Assembly: GCF_900182605.1 (NCBI RefSeq)
Contig: NZ_FXTB01000008.1
Location: 1-64,000 of the forward strand
DNA from: Saccharicrinis carchari
GTDB taxonomy: Bacteria; Bacteroidota; Bacteroidia; Bacteroidales; Marinilabiliaceae
Direction of reading: 5' to 3'
DNA: 64,000 nucleotides
Positions 18,046 to 27,182 of the stretch are shown piece by piece; position 1 is the first letter of the stretch, and every line of letters begins with the position of its first letter. The notes beneath the pieces are model-generated. The model saw nothing but the letters and a program-made list of their open reading frames with translations, was not told the DNA's origin and did no database searches. The translations under genes were made by a program, and so were the position numbers.

Positions 18046-18933
18046 ATGAAGCAAATTAGGAATTACATATTGTTAATGTGCATAAGCGTTGGAGCATTGG
18101 GTGCTTGTGACTTTACAAACACTAAAGAGGATGAGGGAAATGCAGTCAAGATGGTTTATACCGAATGGTCAGAATCGGTTGCAATAACCCATTTAGCCAA
18201 AGTTTTGCTTCAGGAAAAGCTTGAATACGATGTGACCATAAAACTTGCCAATGTGCATGATGTGTACGAAGACCTGGCCAATGGCCAAGCACATGTGTTT
18301 GCCGATGGGTGGCTCCCTGAAACGCATCGCACATATATTGAAAAATACCCATCGGGAGCTTTCGATCAAATTGGCATTATTTATCCCGGTGCCCGTACAG
18401 GACTAATCGTACCCGCTTATAGTAAGTATCAGTCAATCGGGGATTTAGCAACAGCATCAAGCTCCGAAATAATAGGAATTGAAGCGGAGGCCGGGGTGAT
18501 GATGCACGCCAAATCAAGCATTGAAACCTATGGTCTTAAGAATACTAAACTACTTGAAATGGCCGAAGGTAAAATGCTTGTTAAATTTACGGATGCTTAT
18601 AGTCGACGCAACGAAATTGTAATAACCGGTTGGGAACCACATTGGTTATTCGCACGTTTCGATGTTAGGTTTCTGGATGATCCAAACAATGTTTTTGGAG
18701 AAAAAGAAAATATAGTGGCGATGGGTACCAAGGCCTTTGCGGAACTCAGACCCCGGGCATACCGATTTTTTGAACGAATGCAACTATCTGAACAACAATT
18801 CAATAGCTTAATGTACTTTGTAAAGCAGTACGAAGATCCCGAAATCGGGGTTCGCGAGTGGATTAAAAAAAACGAGTATGTGGTTAACCAATGGATTAAA
18901 GGATTAAAGCCCGAACGTGAAAAAATAATGTAG
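18046..18933 (+). CDS. OpuAC-like glycine betaine binding lipoprotein
   Basis: Lipoprotein of 295 residues: lipobox LGAC with Cys near residue 20, followed by a type II periplasmic binding fold of the OpuAC/ProX class. Recognisable segments are VYTEWSESVAITHLAKVLL, HVFADGWLPETH and ITGWEPHWLFARFD, the last with Trp residues typical of quaternary amine cages. Such proteins normally feed an ABC permease/ATPase pair, but none is present nearby; the only transporter in the group is the BCCT carrier two genes upstream. It follows the stress protein gene by 24 bp. Confidence 0.88.
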   Translation: MKQIRNYILLMCISVGALGACDFTNTKEDEGNAVKMVYTEWSESVAITHLAKVLLQEKLEYDVTIKLANVHDVYEDLANGQAHVFADGWLPETHRTYIEKYPSGAFDQIGIIYPGARTGLIVPAYSKYQSIGDLATASSSEIIGIEAEAGVMMHAKSSIETYGLKNTKLLEMAEGKMLVKFTDAYSRRNEIVITGWEPHWLFARFDVRFLDDPNNVFGEKENIVAMGTKAFAELRPRAYRFFERMQLSEQQFNSLMYFVKQYEDPEIGVREWIKKNEYVVNQWIKGLKPEREKIM

Positions 18934-18980
18934 ATAAAGAACAAAAACCCACACCCTCCATTAATATCAAATAATTAATG

Positions 18981-18988
18981 TAATTTTG
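18981..18988 (+). promoter_or_regulatory. Candidate -7 box of the cobalamin operon
   Basis: TAATTTTG fits TAnnTTTG and would place transcription start near 18995, immediately at the 5' edge of the riboswitch. A -33 box is not clear. Confidence 0.45.
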
Positions 18989-18994
18989 CGCAAA

Positions 18995-19168
18995 TTGTTG
19001 GTGTTGCATATTGCAACGTAAAAGGGAATCCTGTAATCGGCAAAAACGAGAATCAGGAACTGTACCCGCAGCCGTATTCTACCCCATAAAAAGGGTGAGC
19101 AAAAAAATCACTGTCAGTTGAAGAACCGATGGGAAGATGCTCGGGAAAGAAAGTCGGAAAACCTGCCA
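18995..19168 (+). promoter_or_regulatory. Adenosylcobalamin (B12) riboswitch
   Basis: The stretch carries the conserved cobalamin-riboswitch blocks in order: AAAAGGGAATCCTG, the CAGGAACTGTACCCGCAGCC core, a CACTGT block followed by GATGGGAAG, and the B12 box AGTCGGAAAACCTGCC ending at 19167. It lies 41 bp before the btuF start and ahead of btuC and btuD, so binding of a cobalamin is expected to shut down expression of the uptake operon. Confidence 0.92.
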
Positions 19169-19208
19169 CAAGGATAATTATTCATTTAACTTTCGGGAGA
19201 ATAAAGTA

Positions 19209-20354
19209 ATGGGATTAACAAACAAAAGTATACTGGCATTTGCCCTACTCGTGATGTTGGCTTTAACGGCCTGCCAACCTAATCAGAACAATTCAAAAAC
19301 AACGCAAGTTTACGACAAACCATCTTCGTTGTACACACCGGCTTATGCCAATCGATTCAGGATAAAGTATTACTCCGATCACAAACGCATAGAAGTTATC
19401 CACCCCTGGGACTCGGCTGCCCCCCCACTGGTTACCTTACTTTCAGGTGATGCCACATTCCTCAAAAACAATCCATCGGCCATAAAAATACCTGTAAAAA
19501 GATGGGTATCGGTCGCCTCCACACAAATCAGCTACGCGCATCAATTAAACGTGTTGGACCAATTGGTAGGCATGGCCGAGCCACAATATGTTTCTAACAA
19601 AAAGGTTCAAGCGGGCTTGGCCACAGGTAAAGTCAGAGACGTAGGCACCGCCTTTGCCCCCGACATAGAAATTCTGTTGGCCCTCAATCCTGATATGATG
19701 ATGATATCTCCCTTTAAAGAGGATTTCTACGCTCCCCTGCGCAGTGCAGGCATTAAAATGACCACCAATAGCAGCTATCTCGAAAACACGCCTTTGGGCA
19801 GGATGGAATGGCTGGTTTTTGTAGCCGCCTTCTTTAACAAGGAAGGTGAAGCCATTGCCACGGTAAATGAGGTTGCCAATCGATACAATAAGGTAAAACA
19901 ATTGGCGGCTCATGCCAACAACAAACCATGTGTAATGAGTGGTCAAATATATCAAGGTGTGTGGTACACACCCGCCGCACAAAGTTTCAATGCCAACTTT
20001 TTAAAAGATGCCGGCGTGCGCTATATTTTTAACGACAGACCCGGAACCGGATCTTTGAGCTACGATTTTGAAACAGTATATCAGGCAGCCGCCCATTGCG
20101 AGTACTGGATGATGATGGTAAACCGGGCCGAGGCATATAGTTATTCGGCCTTAAACGATGAAGACCCCCGATATGCCGATTTTGATGCCTTTAAAAATCG
20201 CAAAGTTGTATATTCCAATACACACCACTCCATGCTGTTTGAGAAAGGATTGCTGGAACCTGATGTTGTACTGTCGGATTTGGTACAACTTTTTCATCCT
20301 GAAATTAAAACAGGCTCCGCTCCTGTTTACTATCAAAAATTAAGCAAAGAGTAA
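19209..20354 (+). CDS. btuF: Cobalamin/siderophore-type ABC substrate-binding lipoprotein BtuF
   Basis: Lipoprotein of 381 residues with lipobox LTAC (Cys near 22) and a TroA/FepB-type class III binding fold: KRWVSVASTQISYAHQLN, LVGMAEPQY, DIEILLALNPDMMMISPF. An in-frame ATG at 19137 lies inside the riboswitch, upstream of the B12 box, so the start at 19209, which directly begins the signal peptide (MGLTNKSILAFALL), is preferred. It is 7 bp before btuC. The B12 riboswitch indicates cobalamin or a cobinamide-type corrinoid as ligand. Confidence 0.88.
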   Translation: MGLTNKSILAFALLVMLALTACQPNQNNSKTTQVYDKPSSLYTPAYANRFRIKYYSDHKRIEVIHPWDSAAPPLVTLLSGDATFLKNNPSAIKIPVKRWVSVASTQISYAHQLNVLDQLVGMAEPQYVSNKKVQAGLATGKVRDVGTAFAPDIEILLALNPDMMMISPFKEDFYAPLRSAGIKMTTNSSYLENTPLGRMEWLVFVAAFFNKEGEAIATVNEVANRYNKVKQLAAHANNKPCVMSGQIYQGVWYTPAAQSFNANFLKDAGVRYIFNDRPGTGSLSYDFETVYQAAAHCEYWMMMVNRAEAYSYSALNDEDPRYADFDAFKNRKVVYSNTHHSMLFEKGLLEPDVVLSDLVQLFHPEIKTGSAPVYYQKLSKE

Positions 20355-20361
20355 AATAATT

Positions 20362-21408
20362 ATGCAGGGAGAATTAGCGAAAGGCAGAAAAAACTATGCT
20401 TACATGGCTTTACTTGCATTGTTGGTATCGTTGTTTGTGCTCAATATTTCGTTGGGATCGGTTAACATACCGTTTACGGTAGTGCTAAAATGGATGGTGA
20501 GTAGGCAAATTGATAACGAGATATATCAGAACATACTCCTCAAATCCCGTCTTCCTCAATCTATCACAGCTGTACTGGCCGGTGCAGGTCTGGCAGCCGG
20601 CGGTTTGCAAATGCAAACCTTATTTCGGAATCCACTGGCGGGCCCCTCCATACTGGGCATCAGTTCGGGTGCCGGATTGGGCGTGGCCATTGTGGTGCTG
20701 CTGTTGGGTGCCTTACAGGGCATATCCCTGTCTGGCCTCGGTTGGTACGGATCGCTCACCATTACCGCAGCTGCTTTTATTGGGGCGTTTTGGGTTCTAC
20801 TGGTGATTCTTTTTTTGGCACAAAAACTTAAAAATAATGCGATGCTCCTAATCGTGGGTATTATGGTAGGCTACGCATCCAGTGCCATTGTTGGTCTGTT
20901 ACAGTTTATCAGCTCAAAGGAAGATGTGCAGTCCTTTGTCCTTTGGGGCTTAGGATCGTTCAATAACCTTTCGTGGGATAAACATGCTATTTTTATCCCC
21001 TTGGTGTTAACCGGTTTGCTCGGTTCCTTTTTTTTAATAAAACCCTTGAACATACTTTTGCTCGGCGAAAATTACGCGGCCAACTTAGGCTTAAATATCA
21101 AACGATCCAGGTTCAGCATATTGTTGGTAACGGGCTTACTTACAGCTAGTATTACGGCATTTTGCGGACCTATCGCCTTCCTGGGGCTTGCCGTTCCGCA
21201 TCTTTCAAAAGGAATATTTAAAACTGCCGATCATTCTGTATTAATACCGGCCGTTATATTGTTTGGAGGAGCGCTGGCCTTGCTTTGCCATTTAATTGCA
21301 CGTCTGCCTGGTTTTGATGGCACCCTGCCTATCAATGCGGTAACTTCGTTAATTGGCGCGCCTATAGTAATATACGTAATATTAAAAAGGCGCAGTTTAA
21401 CGCAATAA
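20362..21408 (+). CDS. btuC: FecCD-family cobalamin ABC permease BtuC
   Basis: Inner-membrane permease of 348 residues with about ten helices. The family motif RLPQSITAVLAGAGLAAGG and GPSILGISSGAGLGVAI near residues 55-110 and CGPIAFLGLAVPHLSK near 270 are typical of BtuC/FecCD permeases. The gene sits between the binding lipoprotein and the ATPase with gaps of 7 and 11 bp, so the three form one operon under the riboswitch. Confidence 0.93.
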   Translation: MQGELAKGRKNYAYMALLALLVSLFVLNISLGSVNIPFTVVLKWMVSRQIDNEIYQNILLKSRLPQSITAVLAGAGLAAGGLQMQTLFRNPLAGPSILGISSGAGLGVAIVVLLLGALQGISLSGLGWYGSLTITAAAFIGAFWVLLVILFLAQKLKNNAMLLIVGIMVGYASSAIVGLLQFISSKEDVQSFVLWGLGSFNNLSWDKHAIFIPLVLTGLLGSFFLIKPLNILLLGENYAANLGLNIKRSRFSILLVTGLLTASITAFCGPIAFLGLAVPHLSKGIFKTADHSVLIPAVILFGGALALLCHLIARLPGFDGTLPINAVTSLIGAPIVIYVILKRRSLTQ

Positions 21409-21419
21409 CAAACGGAAAG

Positions 21420-22442
21420 ATGCAGCAGACAAAAAAATTATTTTTAAGAACCGACCAACTCACCATAGGGTACGACAAGCAGGCCCTGCCGCTGCACGAA
21501 AACATAAATGTAAGCGTTAAGCCCGGGCAGTTTACTTGTTTGTTGGGGCCAAACGGTGCCGGCAAGTCCACCCTCATAAAAACGCTTTGCGGATTTATTA
21601 AACCAATGAGCGGTCAAGTATGGTACGGCAACGAAAAAATTGAGCGCATCCCGGAAGCACAACGGGCCAAAAAGATAAGCGTGGTACTCACCGACAGATT
21701 AGATGTGCAAAACCTCAGCGTATTTGAATTGGTTGCATTGGGTCGCACACCGTATACCGGTTTTTTTGGAAAGTTATTGCCCCGCGACATCCAATTGGTT
21801 TACCATGCCATTGAAGAGGTAGGATTGAAAGGATACACTCAAAAATCTATCGACAAAATGAGCGATGGTGAACGCCAAAAAGCCATGATAGCCAAAGCGC
21901 TGGTTCAGGAAACACCCTTTATTATCCTGGATGAGCCTGCTGCCTTTTTGGATCTTCCCGCAAAAATTGAAATCATGCAACTGCTCCGTCGTTTGTCTAA
22001 AGAAAAAAACAGGGGAATACTCTTATCTACGCACGATTTGGAGATGGCCTTGCAAACAGCAGATAAAATATGGCTGATGGCTCAGGGAAAGACTTTGCAA
22101 GAAGGTATTCCGGAAGATTTAGTACTCAACAACCAATTTAAACACTTCTTCGAGAGGGAGGGTATCCAATTCGATAACTATACCGGTACTTTTAAATACC
22201 ACAAACAAATACAGCATAAAATAAACCTCAAAGGCGAAGGGAATGCTTGTAATTGGGTGGCTCGGGCATTGCATCGCATCGGTTTTGCAACAGTTGATGA
22301 AGGCAGCAAATATACCGTACAAATTTACCACAATGTCCCTTCACAATTTGCCCTATATCATAGCAATAAATTAGTATTGCGTTGTAATACCATAGAAGAA
22401 TTGATGGAAGGTGTAGTGCGTGCTGTAGCTGCGAAACCCTAA
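21420..22442 (+). CDS. btuD: Cobalamin ABC ATPase BtuD with C-terminal extension
   Basis: ATPase of 340 residues. Walker A LLGPNGAGKSTLIK, signature MSDGERQKAMIAKAL, Walker B FIILDEPAAFLDLP and switch His in LLSTHDLEM are intact. The ABC domain ends near residue 260; a further ~80 residues (starting around HKINLKGEGNACNWVARALH) form an extra small domain not found in E. coli BtuD, which has about 250 residues. Its role is unknown; a regulatory or corrinoid-sensing part is conceivable. Last gene of the riboswitch-controlled operon. Confidence 0.9.
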   Translation: MQQTKKLFLRTDQLTIGYDKQALPLHENINVSVKPGQFTCLLGPNGAGKSTLIKTLCGFIKPMSGQVWYGNEKIERIPEAQRAKKISVVLTDRLDVQNLSVFELVALGRTPYTGFFGKLLPRDIQLVYHAIEEVGLKGYTQKSIDKMSDGERQKAMIAKALVQETPFIILDEPAAFLDLPAKIEIMQLLRRLSKEKNRGILLSTHDLEMALQTADKIWLMAQGKTLQEGIPEDLVLNNQFKHFFEREGIQFDNYTGTFKYHKQIQHKINLKGEGNACNWVARALHRIGFATVDEGSKYTVQIYHNVPSQFALYHSNKLVLRCNTIEELMEGVVRAVAAKP

Positions 22443-22909
22443 AAAAACCGCATGATAGGCATACAGTACTATGCTTAGTAAGCAAATAGTATCCCGCTTT
22501 AAATTATCTTTTTAATTTTATTAGAAACTGCATAGCTCTCAACTTAAAACAATATTACAGGATACGGCGCTTCTACTCTTTTTTCCTGAGAAAAAACGGA
22601 AGTGATGGATATTGACAAAGCGAATTATGAACTTTCATCAGCACAAAACGTTCACGGCCACTTCATAGACAATTTCGCACTTCACGCTATCGCTGAATCA
22701 TTGTCCGACACTTGAAGCCCATACAATGGACTTATAGGGTGCCGCCATTGCATCCACCCCGCCTTTTCCAAGATGGCGAATCCGCAGCGGGATACAGCCT
22801 ACAAACCATATTTTCTTTCGCTGTATATTGCTTTTTTTGTATAAAATTACAATCCCAAAAAACTCAACTAAAATGCTCCTACGATAGTCTTTTAAACAAT
22901 AACACCCCC
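22443..22909. other. Convergent intergenic region, no gene seen
   Basis: 467 bp between the ends of btuD and the exonuclease-fold gene. It has only weak structure: a small palindrome near 22458-22473 (GCATA / TATGC arms) and an A/T hairpin near 22579-22596. No coding frame or recognisable repeat could be supported. Confidence 0.4.
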
Positions 22910-23956
22910 TTAATTTGCCGACACGACCATATATACCGGCAAATGGTCGCTGTAACCGTTTAAGTAATCCTTACCTCCGTAGGTGCGCAATAAGTAACCT
23001 TTGTAATTACCCTCTTGCTGAATCAGATAGGGCTTTTTGTAGATATAAGCCGAATCGTAGCCAAATCCTTTTTTACCCCTTAACCACCCTTGCGATATTA
23101 CTATTTGGTCAAACAAATTCCATTTACCTCTGTAAAACAAAGTTCCTTTTCCCTTACTAAAATTGACTGCCAAAGGGTTGTACAGATCACCTTTTTTAAG
23201 TTGATCCCGTTTTGCATGTGCCCTTAAATACCCGGCAATTGACTCATCCGTTGGATCATCGTTCAAATCGCCCATGGTAATTATTTTTGCGTGCTTATTT
23301 TCACTTAAAAGCGAATCGATAATATGGCGATTTAACAGGGCTGCTTCCTTACGGAAAGGTATACTGGACTTCCTTCCCCCGTATCTGCTGGGCCAATGAT
23401 TAACAATTATATGAATTTTATCGCCTTGAAGCCGTCCAGAAACCAGCAATTGATCTCTGGTAAAAATTCGATTCCCTGTTTCCTCATTATAAATTTTCAG
23501 TGGATAGGTGTGGGTACTTTTTACTTCAAAAACATCGGGATTATACAGGAGCGCCACATCAATCCCCCGTTTGTCGGGAGAATCCATATGCACCACATTG
23601 TAATTCTTATGTGCAAGCCCTTTAGTTTTAATTAAATCCTCCAGTACGTTACGGTTTTCCATTTCACATAAACCTATAATGCTGGGGCCTTCAAAACCCT
23701 GATCGGAACCAATATCTGCCATCACTTTGGCCATATTAATTAGCTTACTGTCGTACCGCTCGCTACTCCACTCTTTAGAGCCCGCAGGCGTAAACTCACC
23801 ATCGCGGATGCCCGGATCGTTAATGGTATCGAATAAATTCTCGAGATTATAAAAAGCTATTACATGAGAACCCTGAAATTGCCCCTGCCTGGCCGATGAA
23901 CATTTGCATCCAATAAAACAAAGGCTAACAACTACAACTATAAGTACCTGCTTCAT
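22910..23956 (-). CDS. Endonuclease/exonuclease/phosphatase-fold lipoprotein
   Basis: Lipoprotein of 348 residues. The start at 23956 is chosen because it begins a signal peptide with lipobox FIGC; an upstream in-frame start would overlap the neighbouring gene. The mature domain is an EEP fold: FYNLENLFDTINDP (metal Asn), IIGLCEMENR (metal Glu), VNHWPSRYGG, MGDLNDDP (catalytic Asp/Asn) and the final GYSDHLPVYMVV (Asp-His). These are the full active-site residues of a metal-dependent phosphodiesterase or nuclease. Location at the membrane surface suggests a role in extracellular nucleic acid or phosphoester hydrolysis; the substrate is unknown. Confidence 0.88.
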   Translation of the reverse strand: MKQVLIVVVVSLCFIGCKCSSARQGQFQGSHVIAFYNLENLFDTINDPGIRDGEFTPAGSKEWSSERYDSKLINMAKVMADIGSDQGFEGPSIIGLCEMENRNVLEDLIKTKGLAHKNYNVVHMDSPDKRGIDVALLYNPDVFEVKSTHTYPLKIYNEETGNRIFTRDQLLVSGRLQGDKIHIIVNHWPSRYGGRKSSIPFRKEAALLNRHIIDSLLSENKHAKIITMGDLNDDPTDESIAGYLRAHAKRDQLKKGDLYNPLAVNFSKGKGTLFYRGKWNLFDQIVISQGWLRGKKGFGYDSAYIYKKPYLIQQEGNYKGYLLRTYGGKDYLNGYSDHLPVYMVVSAN

Positions 23957-24011
23957 ATTTTTATCATTGAAATTTAAAAACAGGGAGCAATTTACCTTAT
24001 TTTTAATAATT

Positions 24012-24719
24012 TTAAATGGCGTTTTTCCTGATAAACGATATTTCTTCAAATGAATCAGAAACTGCAAATATTGCATAACCATGACTATTTAGTTTCTGAA
24101 TGGCTTGTTTGGTTCTTAATGCTCCATTTTCAAAAAATCTATCATGAAATTCAATTAAAATCTGCGTAATTGAAACCTTTGATCTTAAAATATTATCAAT
24201 CACATCATACTCCGCGCCTTCAATATCCATCTTCAACACGTCAATGTGTTTATGATTTAATTCATTCATAATATCTTCTAATGATTTCATTACAACACGG
24301 ACTTTCCTGTTTGTATCTACATTTGTTGTGTCAAGTAAACTACCTGAAACATATTCAGGATTTTTTGGTAGAAAAAAATCAACAAATCCACTTTTATCAC
24401 TAATCCCAAACTTATAAAAATGAAATTTTTTATTGGTTTTTTGGCTATATATCCAATCTATTGATTTTGGAGTTGGATCAAAACCAAAAACATGACAAGC
24501 ATGTTTTTTAATAACTGTATTATCAAAGGACACATCTTCACCTATCCCAAAAGAATAAACAATCGATTTTTCGTCCAATAAATCCGGACAAACATAAAAA
24601 CCCGCATATTTACCGCCGTACCATAGATGCTTACACCTTTTAGTTATTTTAAAATGTTTTACTTTTCCTGTTGCTTTAAGAAATAATTTTTTGAGTTTTA
24701 CTTTCACGCCATGCATCAT
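24012..24719 (-). CDS. FkbM-family methyltransferase
   Basis: Protein of 235 residues with a Rossmann SAM-binding site (VYSFGIGEDVSFD, near residue 55) and the FkbM motif DVLKMDIEGAEYDVI near 160. FkbM enzymes typically O-methylate sugars or polyketides. The gene is much richer in A/T than its neighbours (sampled 60-bp lines read 27-33% G+C), suggesting transfer from outside. No other glycan gene is adjacent. It lies 55 bp upstream of the exonuclease-fold gene on the same strand. Confidence 0.85.
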   Translation of the reverse strand: MMHGVKVKLKKLFLKATGKVKHFKITKRCKHLWYGGKYAGFYVCPDLLDEKSIVYSFGIGEDVSFDNTVIKKHACHVFGFDPTPKSIDWIYSQKTNKKFHFYKFGISDKSGFVDFFLPKNPEYVSGSLLDTTNVDTNRKVRVVMKSLEDIMNELNHKHIDVLKMDIEGAEYDVIDNILRSKVSITQILIEFHDRFFENGALRTKQAIQKLNSHGYAIFAVSDSFEEISFIRKNAI

Positions 24720-24902
24720 TATGGTATTTGTTTTTTAATTGGATGCTTGCAAAAACATACATAAAATTCGCGGTAAGCAGCCATTACGGGCACACGGATT
24801 GCATACTGAAAAAAATGTCGGTGGTAAAAAATTTGATTTATTTGGGAGCAACCCCATTTTGCAGGTAAAAAAAGCCAGCTACACTTTTACACAAAGCATC
24901 AC

Positions 24903-25274
24903 CTATACGCCAATTGCTGTTACAATATCACTAATCCGATCTAAATGTAATTGCAGCATTTTTTCATTTTTGCTGCGCAGTTCCAAATGCTCCAGGAAAA
25001 AATCGTGTACTTCGGTAATAGGAAAATCCTTGTTATAAAATTTCAGTTCTTGCTCCTTGGTTTTGATGCGGCCCTTAAGTTTCTCGAGTGCCTCCTTATG
25101 TACTTCCAGCGCCAGCAATTCAACTGCATTCAGGGATTTATGTTTTTTATCTTCCGGCAAGTGCGTATTTCGGGAAACGATAAGCTCCACCTCACTCGAA
25201 AAAAGATCCAAGCGTTTTTTCCATATTTTATACTCAAACTCTAAATCAATTAGTTGAATTACTCCATTTTTCAT
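24903..25274 (-). CDS. Hypothetical coiled-coil protein
   Basis: A 123-residue charged, Lys/Glu/Leu-rich protein without signal peptide or membrane segment, predicted mostly alpha-helical with a coiled coil around LEVHKEALEKLKGRIKTKEQ. I recognise no family. It lies 48 bp downstream of nadC on the same strand and may be co-transcribed with it. Confidence 0.6.
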   Translation of the reverse strand: MKNGVIQLIDLEFEYKIWKKRLDLFSSEVELIVSRNTHLPEDKKHKSLNAVELLALEVHKEALEKLKGRIKTKEQELKFYNKDFPITEVHDFFLEHLELRSKNEKMLQLHLDRISDIVTAIGV

Positions 25275-25322
25275 AGCCTTTTAGTTTTAGTCAGCACCTT
25301 AGTTATCACATTTTTATTAATC

Positions 25323-26168
25323 TCACATCGCTTTCAAACTTAAATCCAGACTTTTAATTTGATGTGTTAAAGCCCCTACCGAAATATAATCCACACCACA
25401 TTCGGCATAGTCTCTAAGCGTATCCAAAGTGATGCCTCCGGACGATTCCGTTTCAAAACGGCCCTGGATAAGTTCTACAGCTTTGCGTGTGTCGGCAGGG
25501 CTAAAGTTGTCGAGCATTATTCTGTTTATCCCTCCCACTTTTAATACTTCTTCCAATTCCATAAAATTACGTACCTCAATTTCAATTTTTAGCTTTTTAT
25601 TTTTTTCTTTCAGATATTGATGCACCAGCGTCACCGCTTTACCAATACCACCTGCAAAATCAATGTGGTTATCCTTTAGCATAACCATATCATAAAGGCC
25701 CATCCTATGATTAACGCCACCCCCCATTTTTACGGCCAGCTTTTCAATTTCCCTTAGGCCGGGTGTAGTTTTACGCGTATCTAAAACACGAGTAGGCAGC
25801 CCCTCTAATTTTTTAACATAGGCATTGGTTTGAGTAGCTATTCCACTCATACGCTGCATAATATTTAAAACCAAACGTTCTGCCTTTAACAGGTCCTGTA
25901 CCTTACCCTCCACAACAAAAGCCACTTCCCCGGGCGAAACTTTGGTTCCATCGGTAATAAACACTTCCATTTGTATTTGTGGATCAAACTTTTCAAAAAT
26001 TTTTTTCGCAATTTCCACGCCCGCTATTATTCCTGCTTCTTTTACCAGTAACTGTACTTTGCCCACCGCATCATGCGGAATACAGGCCTGCGACGAATGG
26101 TCGCCATCGCCTACGTCTTCGGTAATGGCATTATCAATAACACGGTTAAGTACTTGTTCGTTAATCAT
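25323..26168 (-). CDS. nadC: Nicotinate-nucleotide pyrophosphorylase (carboxylating)
   Basis: Quinolinate phosphoribosyltransferase of 281 residues, converting quinolinate and PRPP to nicotinate mononucleotide in de novo NAD synthesis. The N-terminus EDVGDGDHSSQACIP, the RMSGIATQT segment, TRKTTPGLREIEKLAVKMGG and the C-terminal barrel residues (IEIEVRNFMELEE, IMLDNFSP, SGGITLDTLRDYA) are all standard. The start overlaps the end of the DUF4783 gene by 8 bp, so they are coupled. No nadA/nadB is in this window. Confidence 0.97.
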   Translation of the reverse strand: MINEQVLNRVIDNAITEDVGDGDHSSQACIPHDAVGKVQLLVKEAGIIAGVEIAKKIFEKFDPQIQMEVFITDGTKVSPGEVAFVVEGKVQDLLKAERLVLNIMQRMSGIATQTNAYVKKLEGLPTRVLDTRKTTPGLREIEKLAVKMGGGVNHRMGLYDMVMLKDNHIDFAGGIGKAVTLVHQYLKEKNKKLKIEIEVRNFMELEEVLKVGGINRIMLDNFSPADTRKAVELIQGRFETESSGGITLDTLRDYAECGVDYISVGALTHQIKSLDLSLKAM

Positions 26169-26568
26169 TTTGTTCTTCTATTCTTAATTGATGGATATAG
26201 GTTTTATTATCGGTTTTTTTGGTTAAAAAGTAAAAACGATAGGCCATGGATGATGTTTGATACTTTCCGATGGCAAAAGAGGAATTTTCGCGTACCCCCT
26301 GATGGATGATACTAAAATTAACAACCGGATTGTTTTTAAAAAATTCGTTAAGCACCAATTTGGCCTGCGCATCGCTAAACACACCGGATTTTTGAGGGAG
26401 TACCAATTCAATTTTATTATTGAAATACTCGGATAAGGCTTCGGCATTTGCATTTTTTGTTGCCTTAACAATGGCCTCCGGAAACTGTGCACTTGCACTT
26501 GCCAAAAGGGTAAAAAGTAAGGTAACTACCAGTATCCCCTTAATTGTTGTACATCTTTTTATTTCCAT
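26161..26568 (-). CDS. DUF4783 family exported protein
   Basis: Protein of 135 residues with a signal peptide (about 1-27, ending LLASASAQ). The mature part, including FPEAIVKATKNANAEALSEY, SGVFSDAQAKLVLNEFFKNN and IGKYQTSSMAYRFYFL, matches the DUF4783 pattern, an NTF2-like small fold common beside nadC and rlmH in Bacteroidota. Role unknown. Its end overlaps nadC by 8 bp; rlmH is divergent. Confidence 0.8.
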   Translation of the reverse strand: MEIKRCTTIKGILVVTLLFTLLASASAQFPEAIVKATKNANAEALSEYFNNKIELVLPQKSGVFSDAQAKLVLNEFFKNNPVVNFSIIHQGVRENSSFAIGKYQTSSMAYRFYFLTKKTDNKTYIHQLRIEEQND

Positions 26569-26708
26569 TTGTTTAACTTTTGGTTCAACAAAAATAAAGT
26601 ATTACAAATACTAAACCAGCTAATGCGCTTGTTTTTGTTTTTTTATTTTTACAACTCACATCATAAGCAATGTATGAATTGTTCGGACTAAAACATATCT
26701 TTATACGC

Positions 26709-27182
26709 ATGAAAATAATATTAGTTGTAATAGGCAAAACAGACGAGGCCTACCTAAATACAGGAATTGTTAAATATTACAATCGCATCAAGCATTATAT
26801 ATCGTTTAAAATGACGGTGATACCCGATATTAAGAACACAAAAAACTTATCTGAAGATCAGCAAAAAAATAAAGAAGGTGAACTTATTTTGGCGCAAATT
26901 CAGCCCAACGACGAACTTGTTTTATTAGATGAGGGAGGAAAAGTTTTTTCGTCACGAGGATTTGCCGGTTTTATGGAGCAAAAATTGTTACACGGAACAA
27001 AACGTTTGGTATTTGTGGTTGGTGGCCCTTATGGTTTCTCCAAGGATGTTTACCAAAGGGCAAGGGTAAAGATATCTTTGTCAAAGATGACCTTTTCGCA
27101 TCAAATGGTACGCTTAATATTTGCCGAGCAATTATACAGAGCCATGACCATTTTAAAGAATCAGCCCTATCACCACGACTAA
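26709..27182 (+). CDS. rlmH: 23S rRNA pseudouridine-1915 N3-methyltransferase
   Basis: SPOUT-class methyltransferase of 157 residues acting on pseudouridine 1915 of 23S rRNA in assembled ribosomes. The start at 26709 (MKIILVVIGKTDEAYL) matches the usual family N-terminus; the frame is open 13 codons further upstream. Diagnostic segments are LDEGGKVFSSRGFA, LVFVVGGPYGFS (SAM-binding knot) and SLSKMTFSHQMVRLIFAEQLYRA. The gene is divergent from DUF4783-nadC. Confidence 0.97.
   Translation: MKIILVVIGKTDEAYLNTGIVKYYNRIKHYISFKMTVIPDIKNTKNLSEDQQKNKEGELILAQIQPNDELVLLDEGGKVFSSRGFAGFMEQKLLHGTKRLVFVVGGPYGFSKDVYQRARVKISLSKMTFSHQMVRLIFAEQLYRAMTILKNQPYHHD

Noticed and set aside
19137-19208. Upstream in-frame start of btuF
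   Set aside because: It overlaps the B12 box of the riboswitch and would place the signal peptide 24 residues inside the protein.
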